A stretch of DNA of 64,000 nt, taken from contig JAPQWV010001111.1 of assembly GCA_027422505.1 (NCBI GenBank), positions 59,279 through 123,278 of the forward strand. Reading direction: 5' to 3'. Position numbers and translations under genes: made by a program. Shown here piece by piece: positions 1 through 18,499 of the stretch. This DNA is from Craterostigma plantagineum (Eukaryota > Streptophyta > Magnoliopsida > Lamiales > Linderniaceae). The notes beneath the pieces are model-generated. The model was given only the letters and a program-made list of their open reading frames with translations, ran no database searches and was not told the DNA's origin. Numbering within the stretch: the stretch's first letter is position 1; each line of letters begins with the position of its first letter.

Positions 1-40
1 AGTACCAATGTATAGATGTTCATGGTACCATAACGTGATA

Positions 41-129
41 TAGTGTGGTACCATACGTAGGTTACTTGTGGTATCTTTTTTTCGGTACCATGTGCTCAGC
101 ACAAGTAACCTACGTATGGTACCACACTA
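41..129. repeat. Perfect 30-bp inverted repeat (hairpin)
   Basis: Bases 41-70 and 100-129 are exact reverse complements (30 of 30) around a 29-bp loop. The arms contain GGTACC and TACGTA palindromes. It lies in a GGTAC-rich repeat block, and no coding sequence is convincing here. It is probably the end of a foldback or satellite-like repeat; the family is not recognised. Confidence 0.85.
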
Positions 130-307
130 GCTCACGATATGGTACCACAAAAATCGATACACTGGTACTACAAACATACGTATATTGGTACTTCAAGTTT
201 TGGAAACGAATTTTTCGACGCCATTCGAATTTTTTTTGTCGTGACGGTTACCGTAGATATTGGTACGACGAGTAACCTAATCTTGGTACCACACTAGCAT
301 ATAATAC

Positions 308-660
308 GGTACCACGAACATCTATATATTGGTACTACAAAAATCGTCCATGGGCTCACGGGATGGTACGGCGAACATCTATATATTGGTACTATAAACA
401 TACGTGTATTGGTACTACAATTTTGGGTAAGGGTGGTCCGTGGGTGTTGACAGGTTTTTGGTACCACGAACATTTGTATATTGGTACTACAAAAATCGTC
501 CATGGGCTCACGGGATGATACGGCGAACATCTATATGTTGGTACTACAAACATGCGTATATCGGTACTACAAGTTGGGGTGAGGGCGTGGAAATTAATAG
601 GGGGTAAAATCGTCCATGAGGTACTACAAACATACGTATATTGGTACTACAAAAATATAG
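308..660. repeat. Diverged tandem repeat, about 152-bp period
   Basis: A unit beginning GGTACCACGAACAT starts at 308 and again at 460, and a partial third copy follows near 620. Each unit carries several TTGGTACTAC motifs and a CATGGGCTCACGGGAT block. The copies differ by scattered substitutions. The short open frames across this block are products of the repeat and not genes. Confidence 0.75.
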
Positions 661-829
661 GGGTAAAATCGTCCATAGGGAGTTATGTGAAAGATTGTTT
701 TGATTTAGAGAGTTTGTTAATAAATACTATGGAATGGGGAGTTATGTGTAAGAAAATAGAGGGATGGGGATTTAACGGAAGTTACCCCTACTCTCAAATA
801 CAGTTATATCAAAATTGAGAATAAAACTG

Positions 830-1385
830 AAACACATGAGTAAACAAAAACGATTTTATTAGATAATTTAAATCGAACCAGGCGATGTTGTAATAATAAT
901 AAAAAATTAATCAAGTTTGAGAATTAAATTAAATCAAATCAGGATAAGGATATATATGATTGGTAAAACTAATAATTATTGGTTGTCCTCTTCGCACCAA
1001 GCTAGTGATCCCATTCACCATTGCACTTGGTTATGAGGATCAGCAATGCAAGAGAAGAAATGGTATTAGAAATCGAAGGGTACAACTACTTCGTTAAAAC
1101 ACAGATTTCCCATGTCCATTATTTCATTTTGTCTATTTTGCTTTTTCTGAAATATATTATATAATGAGTTTATAATATAAATCGATGTGTTTAATGTTGA
1201 ATTATCAGCTAATGTTGAATTATCAGCTGATGTTTTTAATGCTGAAGTTCTATATTTAGTAGGTCAAGTGTGATATAGTATTTGTGAAGAAGAAAATGAA
1301 AGACTAACTTAAATAATTCATTAGCAAGGGCACCTATAAATAGGCATTACATAAGACATGGTAAATAAAACTAACTGACCACTAA
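830..1385. other. AT-rich stretch, no gene seen
   Basis: No gene is recognisable. An 18-bp motif (AATGTTGAATTATCAGCT) is repeated in tandem near 1193-1230. A TATA-like CTATAAATAGG near 1333 may belong to the LTR of the copia remnant that continues to the right of the MITE, but this is only an inference. Confidence 0.4.
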
Positions 1386-2356
1386 GAGCATCTACAACAT
1401 GTACTTTATTTTTGTATAAAAACACAAAAATAGAGTACGTTTCTACTCCAATGGGACGCACAAATATTGTGTTGATTAGCAGAGAAACTCTAGCTCTAGA
1501 GTACACACAATTTTCAACACAAAATAGAGTTTTAGTTTCTATTTATTTACTATTTAATAAAATATATTTTATTATATATTTGATATATTCTTATAATAAT
1601 AATTAAAGTAAAAATAATATTCATTTTCTTTTATTTATTGATATTTGCATTTTAATTTAATAAAATTATATTTAAATAATAGGGACACTTTCACTTCAAT
1701 CCGTATTTGCAAACTTTCTATCACATAACTCCCCAATCAGAGAAAAATATCACTTAACTCCCCGTTTCACTGTTCGTACTACATTTTGAAGTCACGCTGT
1801 ACCTTTCTATGTTTGTATTACATAGTACGTTGCTATAGTACCTAAATGTGTTGTTACAGTGTACCTAATTTTTTCACAGATTGGTGCCCGATCCGCCGCA
1901 GGTACACCATACAACGCATTTACGTACACAATATCAACGTATTGTGGTACACAATACAAACATAGGAAGATATAATGTGACTGAAGAAACTAGTACAAAC
2001 AGTGAAACGGGGAGTTAAGTGATATTTTTCTCTGACAGGGGAGTTATCTGATAGATAGTTTGCCAAATGGGATTTAAGTGAAGTTTCACCTAAATAAATG
2101 CTAAGTTTATAATTTATTTATTTTTTAAATATTAATAATTATAATATATTGACTTTTTATTTTATATATAAACTTTAATAAGTCAATTATGATAGTAATA
2201 TACAGGAATTTGATTTTTAGTGCAAAAATAGAGTTAATGGGTTGGAGTGAAAACTAGTGTAGAAAATAGAGTTTATGGATTGGAGTAAAAATACTGTAGC
2301 AACTGTATTATTGTGTTATATTACCTGCATTTTAATGCCGTGGGTTGGAGATGCTC
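1386..2356. mobile_element. PIF/Harbinger-type MITE (TAA target duplication)
   Basis: The termini are inverted: GAGCATCTACAAC on the left and the complement of GAGCATCTCCAAC on the right. The flanks are TAA at 1383-1385 and TAA at 2357-2359, matching the 3-bp TWA duplication of the PIF/Harbinger superfamily. The interior is AT-rich, has no transposase and contains a separate foldback at 1681-2091. TIR and duplication are seen directly; the superfamily call rests on family knowledge. Confidence 0.65.
1681..2091. mobile_element. Foldback element with about 170-bp arms
   Basis: The left arm, from 1681 to about 1850, is an imperfect reverse complement of the right arm, from about 1925 to 2091. 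Shared blocks include AACTCCCC, GAGAAAAATATCACTTAACT and CTATGTTTGTATT. The whole unit can fold into one long hairpin with a loop of roughly 75 bp. There is no coding capacity. It sits inside the larger TAA-flanked MITE. Confidence 0.75.
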
Positions 2357-2474
2357 TAAAGGAGTTGTTCTAGACGAATACTAAGTTACTAAGACTAAGT
2401 ATTAAACTCACTAAGCAACTAAAAGATAGAAATAGTTCCCAGGTTATAGGAACAAAATTCAACGTGATTTAACA

Positions 2475-3880
2475 TTTCCTCCCTTAAACTGAAAATTTTT
2501 AGTTTATCATCGTCTCGTTGAGTGAGCAGACTCCCATCAGCTTCCTGAATTTCTGAAACGTAGATACCTTCAATGACTTGTTAATGATATCGGCGATTTG
2601 ATCTTCATCTTTGCAATAGAAAATATTGATTATTCCATCCTTAGTGAGATCCCTTAGGTAATGAAACTTCACATCGATGTGCTTGCTTCTTCCGTGTAGA
2701 ACGGGATTCTTCGAAAGTTTAATGGCCGAACTATTATCGCAATAAATCATAATTGCTTCATCTTGTGCGAACTGTAGTTCTTCAAGAATTTTCTTCAACC
2801 AAACTGCTTGACATGCGCATGAAGTTGCTGCGATGAACTCAGCTTCGGTTGTTGACAAAGTAACAAAGGACTGTTTTTTAGATGACCATGAAACAGCCCC
2901 AGAACCCAACAAAAAGACATAACCTGAAGTGCTCGTTCTGTCTTCTATATCGCCTGCATAATCGATGTCAGTGTATCCAACAAAATTTGATTTCAACCCT
3001 TTCTTGTAAAATAATGCAAGTAGCGAAAGATCCTTTTGGCCACATGAAGATGTAGCTCGGTAGGATTCTCCATATATCTGCCAACTAAACTCACGGAATG
3101 CATAATATCGCTTCTTGTTGTAGTTAAATACATAAGACTACCAACAATTTGTTTATAGAGAGTGTCGTTGACGAAAAGAGTATGCTCGTACGGACATTTT
3201 GGTATTTTGACAGCTTCTTCGAAGGTTAACGGATTGCAATATGAAAATAAAGCATAATGAACAAATGAAGCATCAGATTGGTCAATCCCCGTACCACATA
3301 ATCTTGTATCCAAGCGGGCCTTCGTTTGGTTCATCGACTTCTTTCCTCTGCACCATTTGCTGGAATTTCATGAGCGACGGCAGCTTCATCGTTTGATTCG
3401 ACTTGCTGCCTCGTTTCATCATCGTCATCTCTAAAATCAGCAGGTAGTTTTTGTTCATACCATGTATTCGTCGTGACTCCAAAACTCCGCGTCATTGGAA
3501 ATCACATCGCGACTGATGATAACCTTTTTGGTGATAGGATTATACAACTTATAGAGAGTGTCCTTGATCTTTTTCCCATCTCGGCCTTAACTTGAATCCG
3601 AACTCATGTGGCGTGTACAACTTATACAACTTATAGAGAGTGTCGTTGATCTTTTTCCCGTCTCGACCTTACTTAACTCATCCGAACTCAGACGGCATGC
3701 TCACCGAATTGCATTCGTTCATTTGAATCCTGATTAGAAGATCCTGCACATACTTCCGCTGTGAAATAAAAATTCCAGCAGTAGATTGTACAACTTCAAT
3801 CCCAAGAAAAAGCGCATCTTTCCAAGATCGGACATGTCAGAACTCCAACATCATTTCCAGTACATAGGCAAACAATAGGA
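2475..3880 (-). mobile_element. Degenerate Ty1-copia pol remnant (RT end plus RNase H)
   Basis: On the minus strand, about 3860-3690 encodes the end of a copia reverse transcriptase (DLGKMRFFLGIEV, then a QRKYVQDLL motif). About 3334-2993 carries [21 protein letters not shown]. 2996-2499 is the RNase H region ([45 protein letters not shown]). A purine-rich tract at 2475-2490 precedes a probable LTR end (CGTGATTTAACA on plus, ending at 2474). The frame is broken several times and gag, protease and integrase are missing. An 80-90 bp segment is duplicated near 3550-3670. It is a fossil with no intact product. Confidence 0.8.
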
Positions 3881-3969
3881 AATAACTACAAGGGGCTTCT
3901 TCGAAGGTTAACGGATTATTTTTTTATAACAACGCCACCTTTTCAAGTTCTGCATAAAGAACAAAAAAA

Positions 3970-10190
<6,221 letters not shown>

Positions 10191-10810
10191 TGGTATTTTC
10201 TTAGACGATTCGTGTAAGAGGAAGATAATTAGAAAAGAAACCGAAATTCTCCTCTTAGTCTTAGTAGGCCCAATATTTATTGGGCTATATTTTAAAAATA
10301 TTTACATAGGTCCATTCCAATTAAATTTACAAAAATATATTTTTTCGAAATTTCAGTTATTCGAGAATCAAATTAAAGAAACGAATTAAATTTTATTAAT
10401 AATTTTAATTTTAATATAAATAACTTTAACTACTTAAATTTTATTGTAATTGCTCTCTATATTATTTTACTTCTATTTAAATCATATTCATAAATAATAT
10501 TAACAATAATTTTATTTAAAAAAGATTAAATAATCTAACCATGATTTTAGTGCAATTTAAATTAGTAGTAAAAAGACGTATATTTACATTTTATCATTTT
10601 GAATTATGTTAAATAATTCGAATCCTTTTTTATTCAACAAAAATATATTCCATTACATTATAAAATTTATTTTCATATACAAAACACACATGTTATGAAA
10701 ACGTCATTTTGAAAGCATTTTTCGGCTCTCTCAAGTTATAAATCCAAATGTAAGCATATTTAATATGTGTGTGGATATGTAAAACACTACTTTTTACCCA
10801 TTCATATATA
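10191..10810. other. KARS upstream and AT-rich intergenic stretch
   Basis: The first 100 bp upstream of the KARS start on the minus strand is pyrimidine-rich and could be 5' UTR. The rest is AT-rich with no coding match or recognised element. Confidence 0.4.
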
Positions 10811-11613
10811 GGGTTTTTTTTGGGTGATCCTCCAAAACATCACCGTGATCCTTCCATAGCTTTCTAATCACCGCGTTTGTTTAGCGTGGATGATGAGTCA
10901 TCACCGTGATGGAGGATCACCGAGGTGATCAAAACGGAATGATATTCCAGCTTTGGATCATCCCCAAAAAGTAGGGTGATCCTCCATCACCGTGATGGGG
11001 TGATATTTTCAATATTCTTTTAGACAAAAGTATCCCTTATTTTTAACATTCATTCCTTAGATACCCTTACTCCTATTTTAATTACATAACCAACATATTT
11101 AAATGTTAAAAAATTTATATTTAATGCTTAAAAACTAAAAGAATTATGTTGAAGGATTATAGAAAATTTATAATTAATAGTTTATTAATCTATTAAAGCT
11201 TAAAAAATAAAATAATTATAGTGAAGAATTATATAAAATACTTATTATTAATAATTGGTTAACAAATATATGTTTAAAGCCTAAAAAATATAATAATTCT
11301 ATTGATGAATTATATAACATGCTTATAATTAATGCTTAAAAATAATACTTGATTTTCAAATATTAATAACTATCACGCTAACTATTACCTCAAATGAACA
11401 TATTAAAACACTTTTACTACATAATATACATAAGGTTAAATATGACATTTGCACAACATCACCCCATACATCACTGCGATTAAACAAACACAATATTCCA
11501 ATATCACACTGAAATGCAAAATGAAATATCACCCCAAAACAAATACAATGATGACATATCACCTTGATCCACATCATGGTGATATCACATCACCGTCGGA
11601 AACAAACACCCCC
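10811..11613. mobile_element. Non-autonomous TIR element rich in ATCACC/GGTGAT
   Basis: The left end GGGTTTTTTTTGGGTGAT and the complement of the right end, GGGGGTGTTTGTTTCC, are similar imperfect inverted termini. Both sides are flanked by ATATA (10806-10810 and 11614-11618). Subterminal regions carry many GGTGATATCACC-like motifs in both orientations, typical of MITE subterminal repeats. There is no transposase. The superfamily is uncertain; the GGGTGTTTG-type end suggests Tourist/Harbinger. Confidence 0.5.
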
Positions 11614-11968
11614 ATATAAAATATTAGTGAATTGATCAACGCGGCTTTTCGTCATGGAAATAAAATATACATCGTTAGGGTGAATTTCTAATTACCAATT
11701 GGATATATATGTGCGTCTTTGTAAAAGAAAAAGAGATGAAAGTTCGATTATTCTCTTCTAAAAACTTCAACGTGCAAATGCCAGTTAAACATTTAGTTGT
11801 AAACGATTTCTGAAATAACCAACGTTGAACAGTATATGTATGTGAATAGGACTTTGATATAGGATAGGAATGGCAATTTCGGAACAACCGATTAGATTAT
11901 TTCTATTTTAGTAATTACGAGATGTGCGTCGAACTCGAAGAGATCATTTTTGCTGATCAAATGTAGAT
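11614..11968. other. Intergenic stretch, nothing recognised
   Basis: No gene or repeat signature was found. The copia element begins right after it, with its target duplication at 11969-11973. Confidence 0.4.
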
Positions 11969-11973
11969 GTAAG

Positions 11974-13398
11974 TGTTGGGTTTTTTTGAGTATTTGGGCC
12001 AATTGGGCCAAATATGTGTAATAAGCCCATTAATAAATTCAATTTCGAATTTAATTAAATCGAGAAGCCATCGAATGTCGAAACGAGAAATCGTTGAAAG
12101 ATTACGAATCTATGTTTCACGGGGATTCTAACGAATATTAATACGCTCAAAAACCGATATCGGGTGAATGAGAAATTAATTTTCGAAGTTGGCCCAATAA
12201 TCATTAAAATGGTTGGTAGTGTTTAAGTGGGGAATCAAGTGTCCCACATTGGTTAGACACTAAGAAAATCTTCACTATATATATAGAAACCCATGTGGAT
12301 TTATTCAAAAGGGCTTGCCATGTGTATGACTTAAATGGGCTTGTGGGCTTAAGTGGTTTAAGTGGGTTTGAGAAACTTGGGTGAGTTTTGGCCCAAATAA
12401 TAGCCCGGGTGCGAGTCGGTGCCTCGCACCGACGAGCACCGAGCCCGTGCCGTGCCAAAGTGCGCAATGGGCGCTTTGAGGCGCGCACTTTGCACGACGC
12501 ATCGGAGCGAGGAGCATTGAGGAGCTTATTTAAATTTTTCCTCCGATGGGTGGCGACGGCGACGATGCCGGTGACATGGCAGTCAAGGTGAAGATGATTG
12601 GGCAGTCCAGATGAGGTGGCACGATCCATTGGATCGTCTGGGCCTCAGTGGGCTGTTGAGCTGATTCGGCCCAACAAGAGGTGTCGGTCGAGCCGCCGGT
12701 GGGTCAGGTCAGAGAACCGGACCGCCGCCGGTGGGACATGCCTGAGATTCGGGCTGTCGGCCCGAGAATCGGGCCAGTAAATAAACCGACAGTCCAATTA
12801 GTTTGAAATATTGCGTTTAGATTCCTGGAAAATTACATAAGCAGTCCAGAAAGATCTTGAAATTTCAATTAAGCCCCTACGTGAGAAAATCTATAAATAG
12901 ACCCCTCATGAATTGGAAAAATTCATTCACTTCAACCCACACAAATTACATCATTCACTCCCAACTCCCTAAAATCCCGAAGCAAGAAAAACTCGAGTTT
13001 CGAGTACGATTCGTCGTAAAACTCTAGTCGTTGTGCTGCGATTACGAGTTAAGAAAATGTCGTTGTATCTTGGGGACGATCGCTGATAACCGAAAGCACA
13101 GAATATCGGGGCGATTTCGTCTTACGGACAGTGTGTCCAACACACGCCTCGACTACGTCTAAGGTCATGGATAGTCTTCATCAACTCCAGGCCTATTTAT
13201 TTTTCATGTTGTGTATAATAGTTATCACATATGCCCTCATCATCATCTGGGTACTCGCGAATTGTACCTGCGTTTGAAGACTCTCGGAAGGATTTTTAAC
13301 TCCTTTCATTCTAGAAGCGTTCATCAGAGCCGATCGAAGAGTCACAAGAAACCATTTCATTATATTGCCGCTGACCAGACGCAACCGAAGAAACAACA
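11974..13398 (+). repeat. 5' LTR of the 12-20 kb copia element
   Basis: Starts TGTTGGG and ends AACAACA. It contains a TATA box (CTATATATATAG) near 12273 after a CCACATTGG motif, then a GC-rich segment (12410-12760) and TATAAATAGACCCC near 12891. Open frames in the GC-rich part recur in the 3' LTR and have no family match. Confidence 0.85.
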
Positions 13399-13430
13399 AT
13401 CGTAAGACAAAATTGTTCGTGATCTGATCA

Positions 13431-16400
13431 ATGGCAACCAACGCGTCAATGATCCCTGCTAGCAGCCACGCTGAACGTCCTGCGAAGTTCAACGGGACGG
13501 AGTTCAAACGTTGGCAGCAAAAGATGATGTTCTACCTGACGACGCTCCACCTTGTCAGATTCCTGAAGGAGCTCGCTCCTACGGTGACAGAAGTCGCCCC
13601 ACCAGCTGAGGGTGAAAACCCTAACGACGCAGACTATGCTGCTCGTGTCGCTCAATCTGAGCAAGAAAAGGCTGCGTTAGACGCATGGAATCATAATGAT
13701 TTCATGTGCCGCAATTATATACTGAACGCCCTAGACGATTCCCTATATAACGTCTATGTAGTGGCTACGACTGCAAAAGAGTTATGGGATTCGTTGGACA
13801 AGAAGTATAAGACCGACGATGCCGGACTGAAAAAGTTCATCGTCGGCAAATTCCTGGATTACAAGATGACCGACTCTAAGCCGGTGTTGGACCAAGTCCG
13901 TGATCTGCAGCTGATTATCCATGATATTCATGCCGAAAATATGCAGATCAGTGAAACCTTCCAGGTAGCTGCGATTATCGAGAAGTTGCCGCCTCTGTGG
14001 AAGGATTTCAAGAATTACCTCAAGCACAAACGAAAGGAGATGGGGCTTGAGGACCTGATTGTGCGGCTTCGGATCGAGGAAGATAACCGAAAGAGCGAAG
14101 CCAAGAACAAGAGGGGCAATATGGAGGCGAGAGCCAACTTGGCCGAGCCGAGCTATGGAAACAAGCGTAAAAGGCCAGGTCCGCCGCAAAAGAAGCAAGA
14201 CCCGAATTCCAAAAGAATTAAGGGCAATTGTTATAACTGCGATATGGCCAAGGATTGTCGTAAAAAGAAGAGAGTTAATAAGACTCGGGCGCATCTCACT
14301 GAAGAGAAGCAGCTGGCGACAGACATGTCGGAGCTAGACCTGACTGCAGTCGTGTACGAGGCAAACGTCGTGGAAAATCCGAACTACTGGTACATCGACA
14401 GCGGAGCAACGCGCCACATCTGCTCCGACAAAGAAATGTTCTCCACCTACACGCCTATTTCGGGTAGGACGCTCTACATGGGGAACGCGGCGACATCCAA
14501 CATCGTAGGATTGGGACGGGTGGTGCTGAAGATGACCTCAGGCAAGGAAGTGACGCTTGTGGACGTGCTGCATGTCCCAGACATCCGCAAGAATCTGGTG
14601 TCCGGCGCTCTGCTTAGCAACGCTGGATTTAGACAAGTGTTTGAAGCTGGAAAATATGTACTGACCAAAAATGGTCATTTTATTGGCAAAGGTTACCTCG
14701 AGAAGGGCCTTTTCAAGTTATCTGTAATGCCTGTAAAACGCGATATTAAGATCGCTGATATTAATAAAGCAAGTTCTTCTTACTTGGTTGAGTTGTCTAA
14801 TTTATGGCATGGTAGATTAGGACACGTGAGTTTAAACAAACTGAAAAAGTTAATAAGTTTAAACTTACTTCCACAAATGGAAATTGATTCACAACACAAG
14901 TGTGAAATCTGCGTAGAAGCAAAAATGGCCAAGGCACCATTTTTCTCTGTCGAAAGAAACAGTTCACCACTAGAATTGATCCATACTGATATATGCGATC
15001 TGAAATTTGTGCAAACTAGAGGTGGAAAGAAATACTTTATTACGTTTGTCGACGATTGCACAAAGTACTGTCACGTATATCTTTTAAGTGGTAAAGACGA
15101 AGCTCTTGATACCTTCAAAAGATATAAGAATGAAGTTGAGAATCAACTTAATTCTAAGATCAATATAATAAGAAGTGACAGAGGAGGAGAATACGTGGCA
15201 CCGTTTGTGGAATTTTGCCGAGAACATGGTATTATTCATCAGACGACGGCGCCATATTCACCTCAATCAAATGGCGTTGCTGAACGCAAAAATAGAACTC
15301 TTAAGGAGATGATGAATGCGATGCTAATCAGTTCAGGGCTACCTCAGAATTTGTGGGGGGAAGCTATACTGTCATCAAATCGCATTCTAAATATGTTGCT
15401 ACACAAGAAACGGGATAAAACACCGTACGAATTGTGGAAAGGTAGACAACCTTCCTACGGATATTTTAAAGTGTGGGGGTGCCTAGCAAAGGTCGAAGTA
15501 CCTAAACCAAAACAGGTCAAGATAGGACCAAAAACGGTTGATTGCATTTTCATTGGATATGCAGAAAATAGTAATGCATACAGATTTCTGGTGTATAAGT
15601 CAGAAATTCCCGACATGAATTCTGGGATGATTATTGAATCGAGAAATGCTGTTTTCTTTGAGAACATCTTTCCAATGAAGGAGAGAAAAGAAATAAGTTG
15701 TAAAAGAAATTATGAAGCCGTTGAAGTTTCGCCTCCAAAAGTTGAGGAACCACGGCAAAGTAAGCGTAAAAAAGTGGCCAAATCATTTGGGCCTGATTTC
15801 CTAACATATATGTTAGACGATGAACCTAGGACAGTGCAAGAAGCTCTGTCGACTCCAGAAGCTCCGTTCTGGAAAGAAGTTGTAAACAGCGAAATTGAGT
15901 CCATCATGCAGAATCACACTTGGGAAGTTAGTAGATCTCCCAAAATGTTGTAAACATTTAGGATGCAAGTGGGTCCTTAAAAGGAAATATAAAACTGATG
16001 GATCAATTGAGAAATATAAGGCTCGTTTAGTAGCCAAGGGATATTCCCAAAAGGAAGGGTATGATTTCTTCGATACCTATTCACCTGTAACGAAAATTAC
16101 ATCAATACGGGTTCTATTTGCTATTGCAGCATTGCATGATCTCGAGGTACACCAAATGGATGTAAAAACGGCATTCTTAAATGGAGACCTCGAAGAAGAA
16201 ATCTACATGGATCAGCCTGAAGGGTTTGTAATACCTGGACAGGAAAACAAAGTGTGCCGACCTGTGAAGTCACTTTACGGGCTTAAACAAGCACCGAAAC
16301 AATGGCACCAAAAATTCGATATGACTATGCTATCGAATGGGTTCAAAATAAATGAGTGTGATAAATGTGTTTACATTAAGGGCACACCCGATGAATTTGT

Positions 16401-17398
16401 GATTGTCTGTCTTTATGTAGACGACATGTTAATTACGGGAAGCAATCATAAAATGATTGTAAACACGAAGATTATGCTGAAAAAAATAATTTCAGTATGA
16501 AGGATATGAGTTTGGCTAATGTTACTAGGGATAAACGTCTATAAGACGCCCGAAGGAATTATGCTGACACAATCTCATTATATTGAGAAAGTGTTAGAAG
16601 AAATTTAATGCCTTCGATGATCCTCCGGCTAAGACTCCTGTAGATCTAAATCTACATCTGGCCAAAAACAGAGGAGAACCCGTATCACAGCAAGAATATG
16701 CTCGAGTGATTGGTAGTTTAATGTACCTAACTAACTGCACTCGACCTGATATAGCATATTCAATTAGTAAACTTAGCAGGTTTACGAGTAATCCTGGGAG
16801 TAATCATTGGATAGCCTTGAGAAGGGTGCTGAGATATCTGAAGCACACTATTAATCATGGCATACTCTACACGCGGTATCCAGCAGTTCTTGAAGGATAC
16901 TGCGATGCCAACTGGATATCTGATAGCAAAGACTCCAAGTCCACGAGTGGTTATGTATTTACCATCGGTGGTGGAGCAATCTCTTGGAAATCTTCCAAAT
17001 AAACGTGCATAGCTCGATCTACGATGGAATCGGAGTTTATTGCACTAGATAAAGTCGGCGAAGAAGCAGAATGGCTTCGAAACTTTTTGGAGGACATTCC
17101 TTGTTGGAATAAGCATGTACCGCCTATTATGATATATTGTGACAGCATGGCTGCAATTGGTAGGGCACAGAATAGTATGTATAACGGTAAGTCTCGGCAC
17201 ATACGTCGAAGACATAATACCGTACGACAACTGATCTCTAGTGGAATAATCTCTATTGACTATGTGAAGTCTAAAGAGAATATAGCAGATCCTTTGACGA
17301 AAGGCATTGCTAGAGATCAGCACTATAACACAGTAAGGGAATGGGGCTTAAAAATCACACACCCAAGAACGAGCTTGGTGGTAACTCAACCAAAATGA
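13431..17398 (+). pseudogene. Copia gag-pol polyprotein, three breaks
   Basis: Gag starts at 13431 ([20 protein letters not shown]). The zinc knuckle is damaged: CYNC is followed directly by DMAKDC, so the GKxGH part is missing. The protease motif DSGATRHIC is near 14395. Integrase has [22 protein letters not shown] and RSDRGGEY, then [13 protein letters not shown] has [33 protein letters not shown] and LYVDDMLITGS. RNase H has [17 protein letters not shown] and YCDSMAAIGRAQN. Breaks: a frameshift near 15935 before the RT, a frameshift near 16490 after an A run, and CAA to TAA at 17000-17002. It therefore cannot give an intact polyprotein. Confidence 0.85.
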
Positions 17399-17931
17399 AT
17401 GGAGATCCCACAAATTTGGTTCAATGAGACAACTAAGCTGAGTGTAGTTCAGTAGCTTACTTGGATTTTTTTAATAAGCTCATTCTCATAAGCTGCCCAA
17501 GTAATTACCCGAAGACGTGTGGTAAAGGGTAAGCAATTTTGCTTTTAATGATGGCTATACTTGATGGTGGAGTATTTCGGGATACTCTAGGATTAAAGTC
17601 CTAATAGTCGATCACCTATATAAGTGAGAAGATGGGGCCGCTTCAATATAACTCTTATGAAACCAAGATATGGTCCAAGGCCGAAATGGACACAACGTGA
17701 GAATCGAAAGAAATTAGATTCGTCACTGTGTACGCTGTTGTTTTGATTTACACAAAAGCTGTCAGTTGAAGACATCACGTTCACTGAACAGCGAGTAAAT
17801 TCGATTGCGTTTCACTAGGGAAGGTTCAAAGCCACAAACTACCTATCCTGATGCGGTGACGGGTCGTCGAGTTTTTCTTGCAAGAGTCAGCATGCATAGC
17901 ATTTGCATTAATTTCCATTCATGTGGGGGAT
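17399..17931 (+). other. Copia 3' untranslated region
   Basis: Between the end of RNase H and the polypurine tract there is about 530 bp with no coding match. It ends in the polypurine tract at 17922-17930. Confidence 0.6.
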
Positions 17932-17937
17932 TGTTGG

Positions 17938-18497
17938 TAGGGCTGTTAAAAATCGACCCAACCCGCCAACCCGACACGAACCGCACCCGAAAATAGCAGG
18001 TTTGGGTTAGCATTTTTGACCTGTTTACGTAAATGGGTAAACCCGAACCCAACCCAATTATTAAGTGGGTTAGGTTAGGGTTCGGATTTTCAACCCGAAA
18101 TCAACCCGGAATCAACCCAAAATCAGCCCATTTAACCCGAATAATATATATTATTAAGATATTATTAATATAAATAAAATAAAAGGATTAACCCTAATTC
18201 TCTATCCACTCTCACGCTCACACATGATGTTTTTATAAAAAAAAACTGCATTAGTTCTCATTTTTTTTGTTTAATTTTGATTTATAATACTGTCAATTTT
18301 GTTTTTTTCTTTTTTCTTTTTTAATTTTAAACGGGTTGGCGGTTGGCGGGTTGGGTTAGGGTTAAAGCAGGTTGGGTTTGGGTTTGATTTTTCAACCTGT
18401 TTAAGTAAACAGGTCAGGTCAGGGTTGAAGTTTCCAACCCGTTTATTAAACGGGTTGAACCCGAAGGTGACCCAACCCGACCTGTTTACCACCCCTA
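17938..18497. mobile_element. hAT-type MITE inside the copia 3' LTR
   Basis: The termini are TAGGGCTGTTAAA and the complement of TAGGGGTGGTAAA. The 8-bp target duplication ATTGTTGG is at 17930-17937 and 18498-18505, as for hAT elements. The interior repeats CAACCCG/CGGGTTGG motifs in both orientations, as in many plant hAT MITEs. It is 560 bp with no transposase. Confidence 0.9.
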
Positions 18498-18499
18498 AT

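Noticed and set aside
308..660. CRISPR-like or coding array in the GGTAC repeats
   Set aside because: The 152-bp units are diverged with no spacer structure, and this is a plant nuclear sequence; the open frames are repeat artefacts.
12204..12780. Open reading frames on both strands in the GC-rich part of the copia LTR, repeated at 18825-19410
   Set aside because: They recur because the LTR is duplicated, overlap on both strands, have low-complexity Arg/Ala/Pro composition and differ by frame-changing repeats between the two LTRs.
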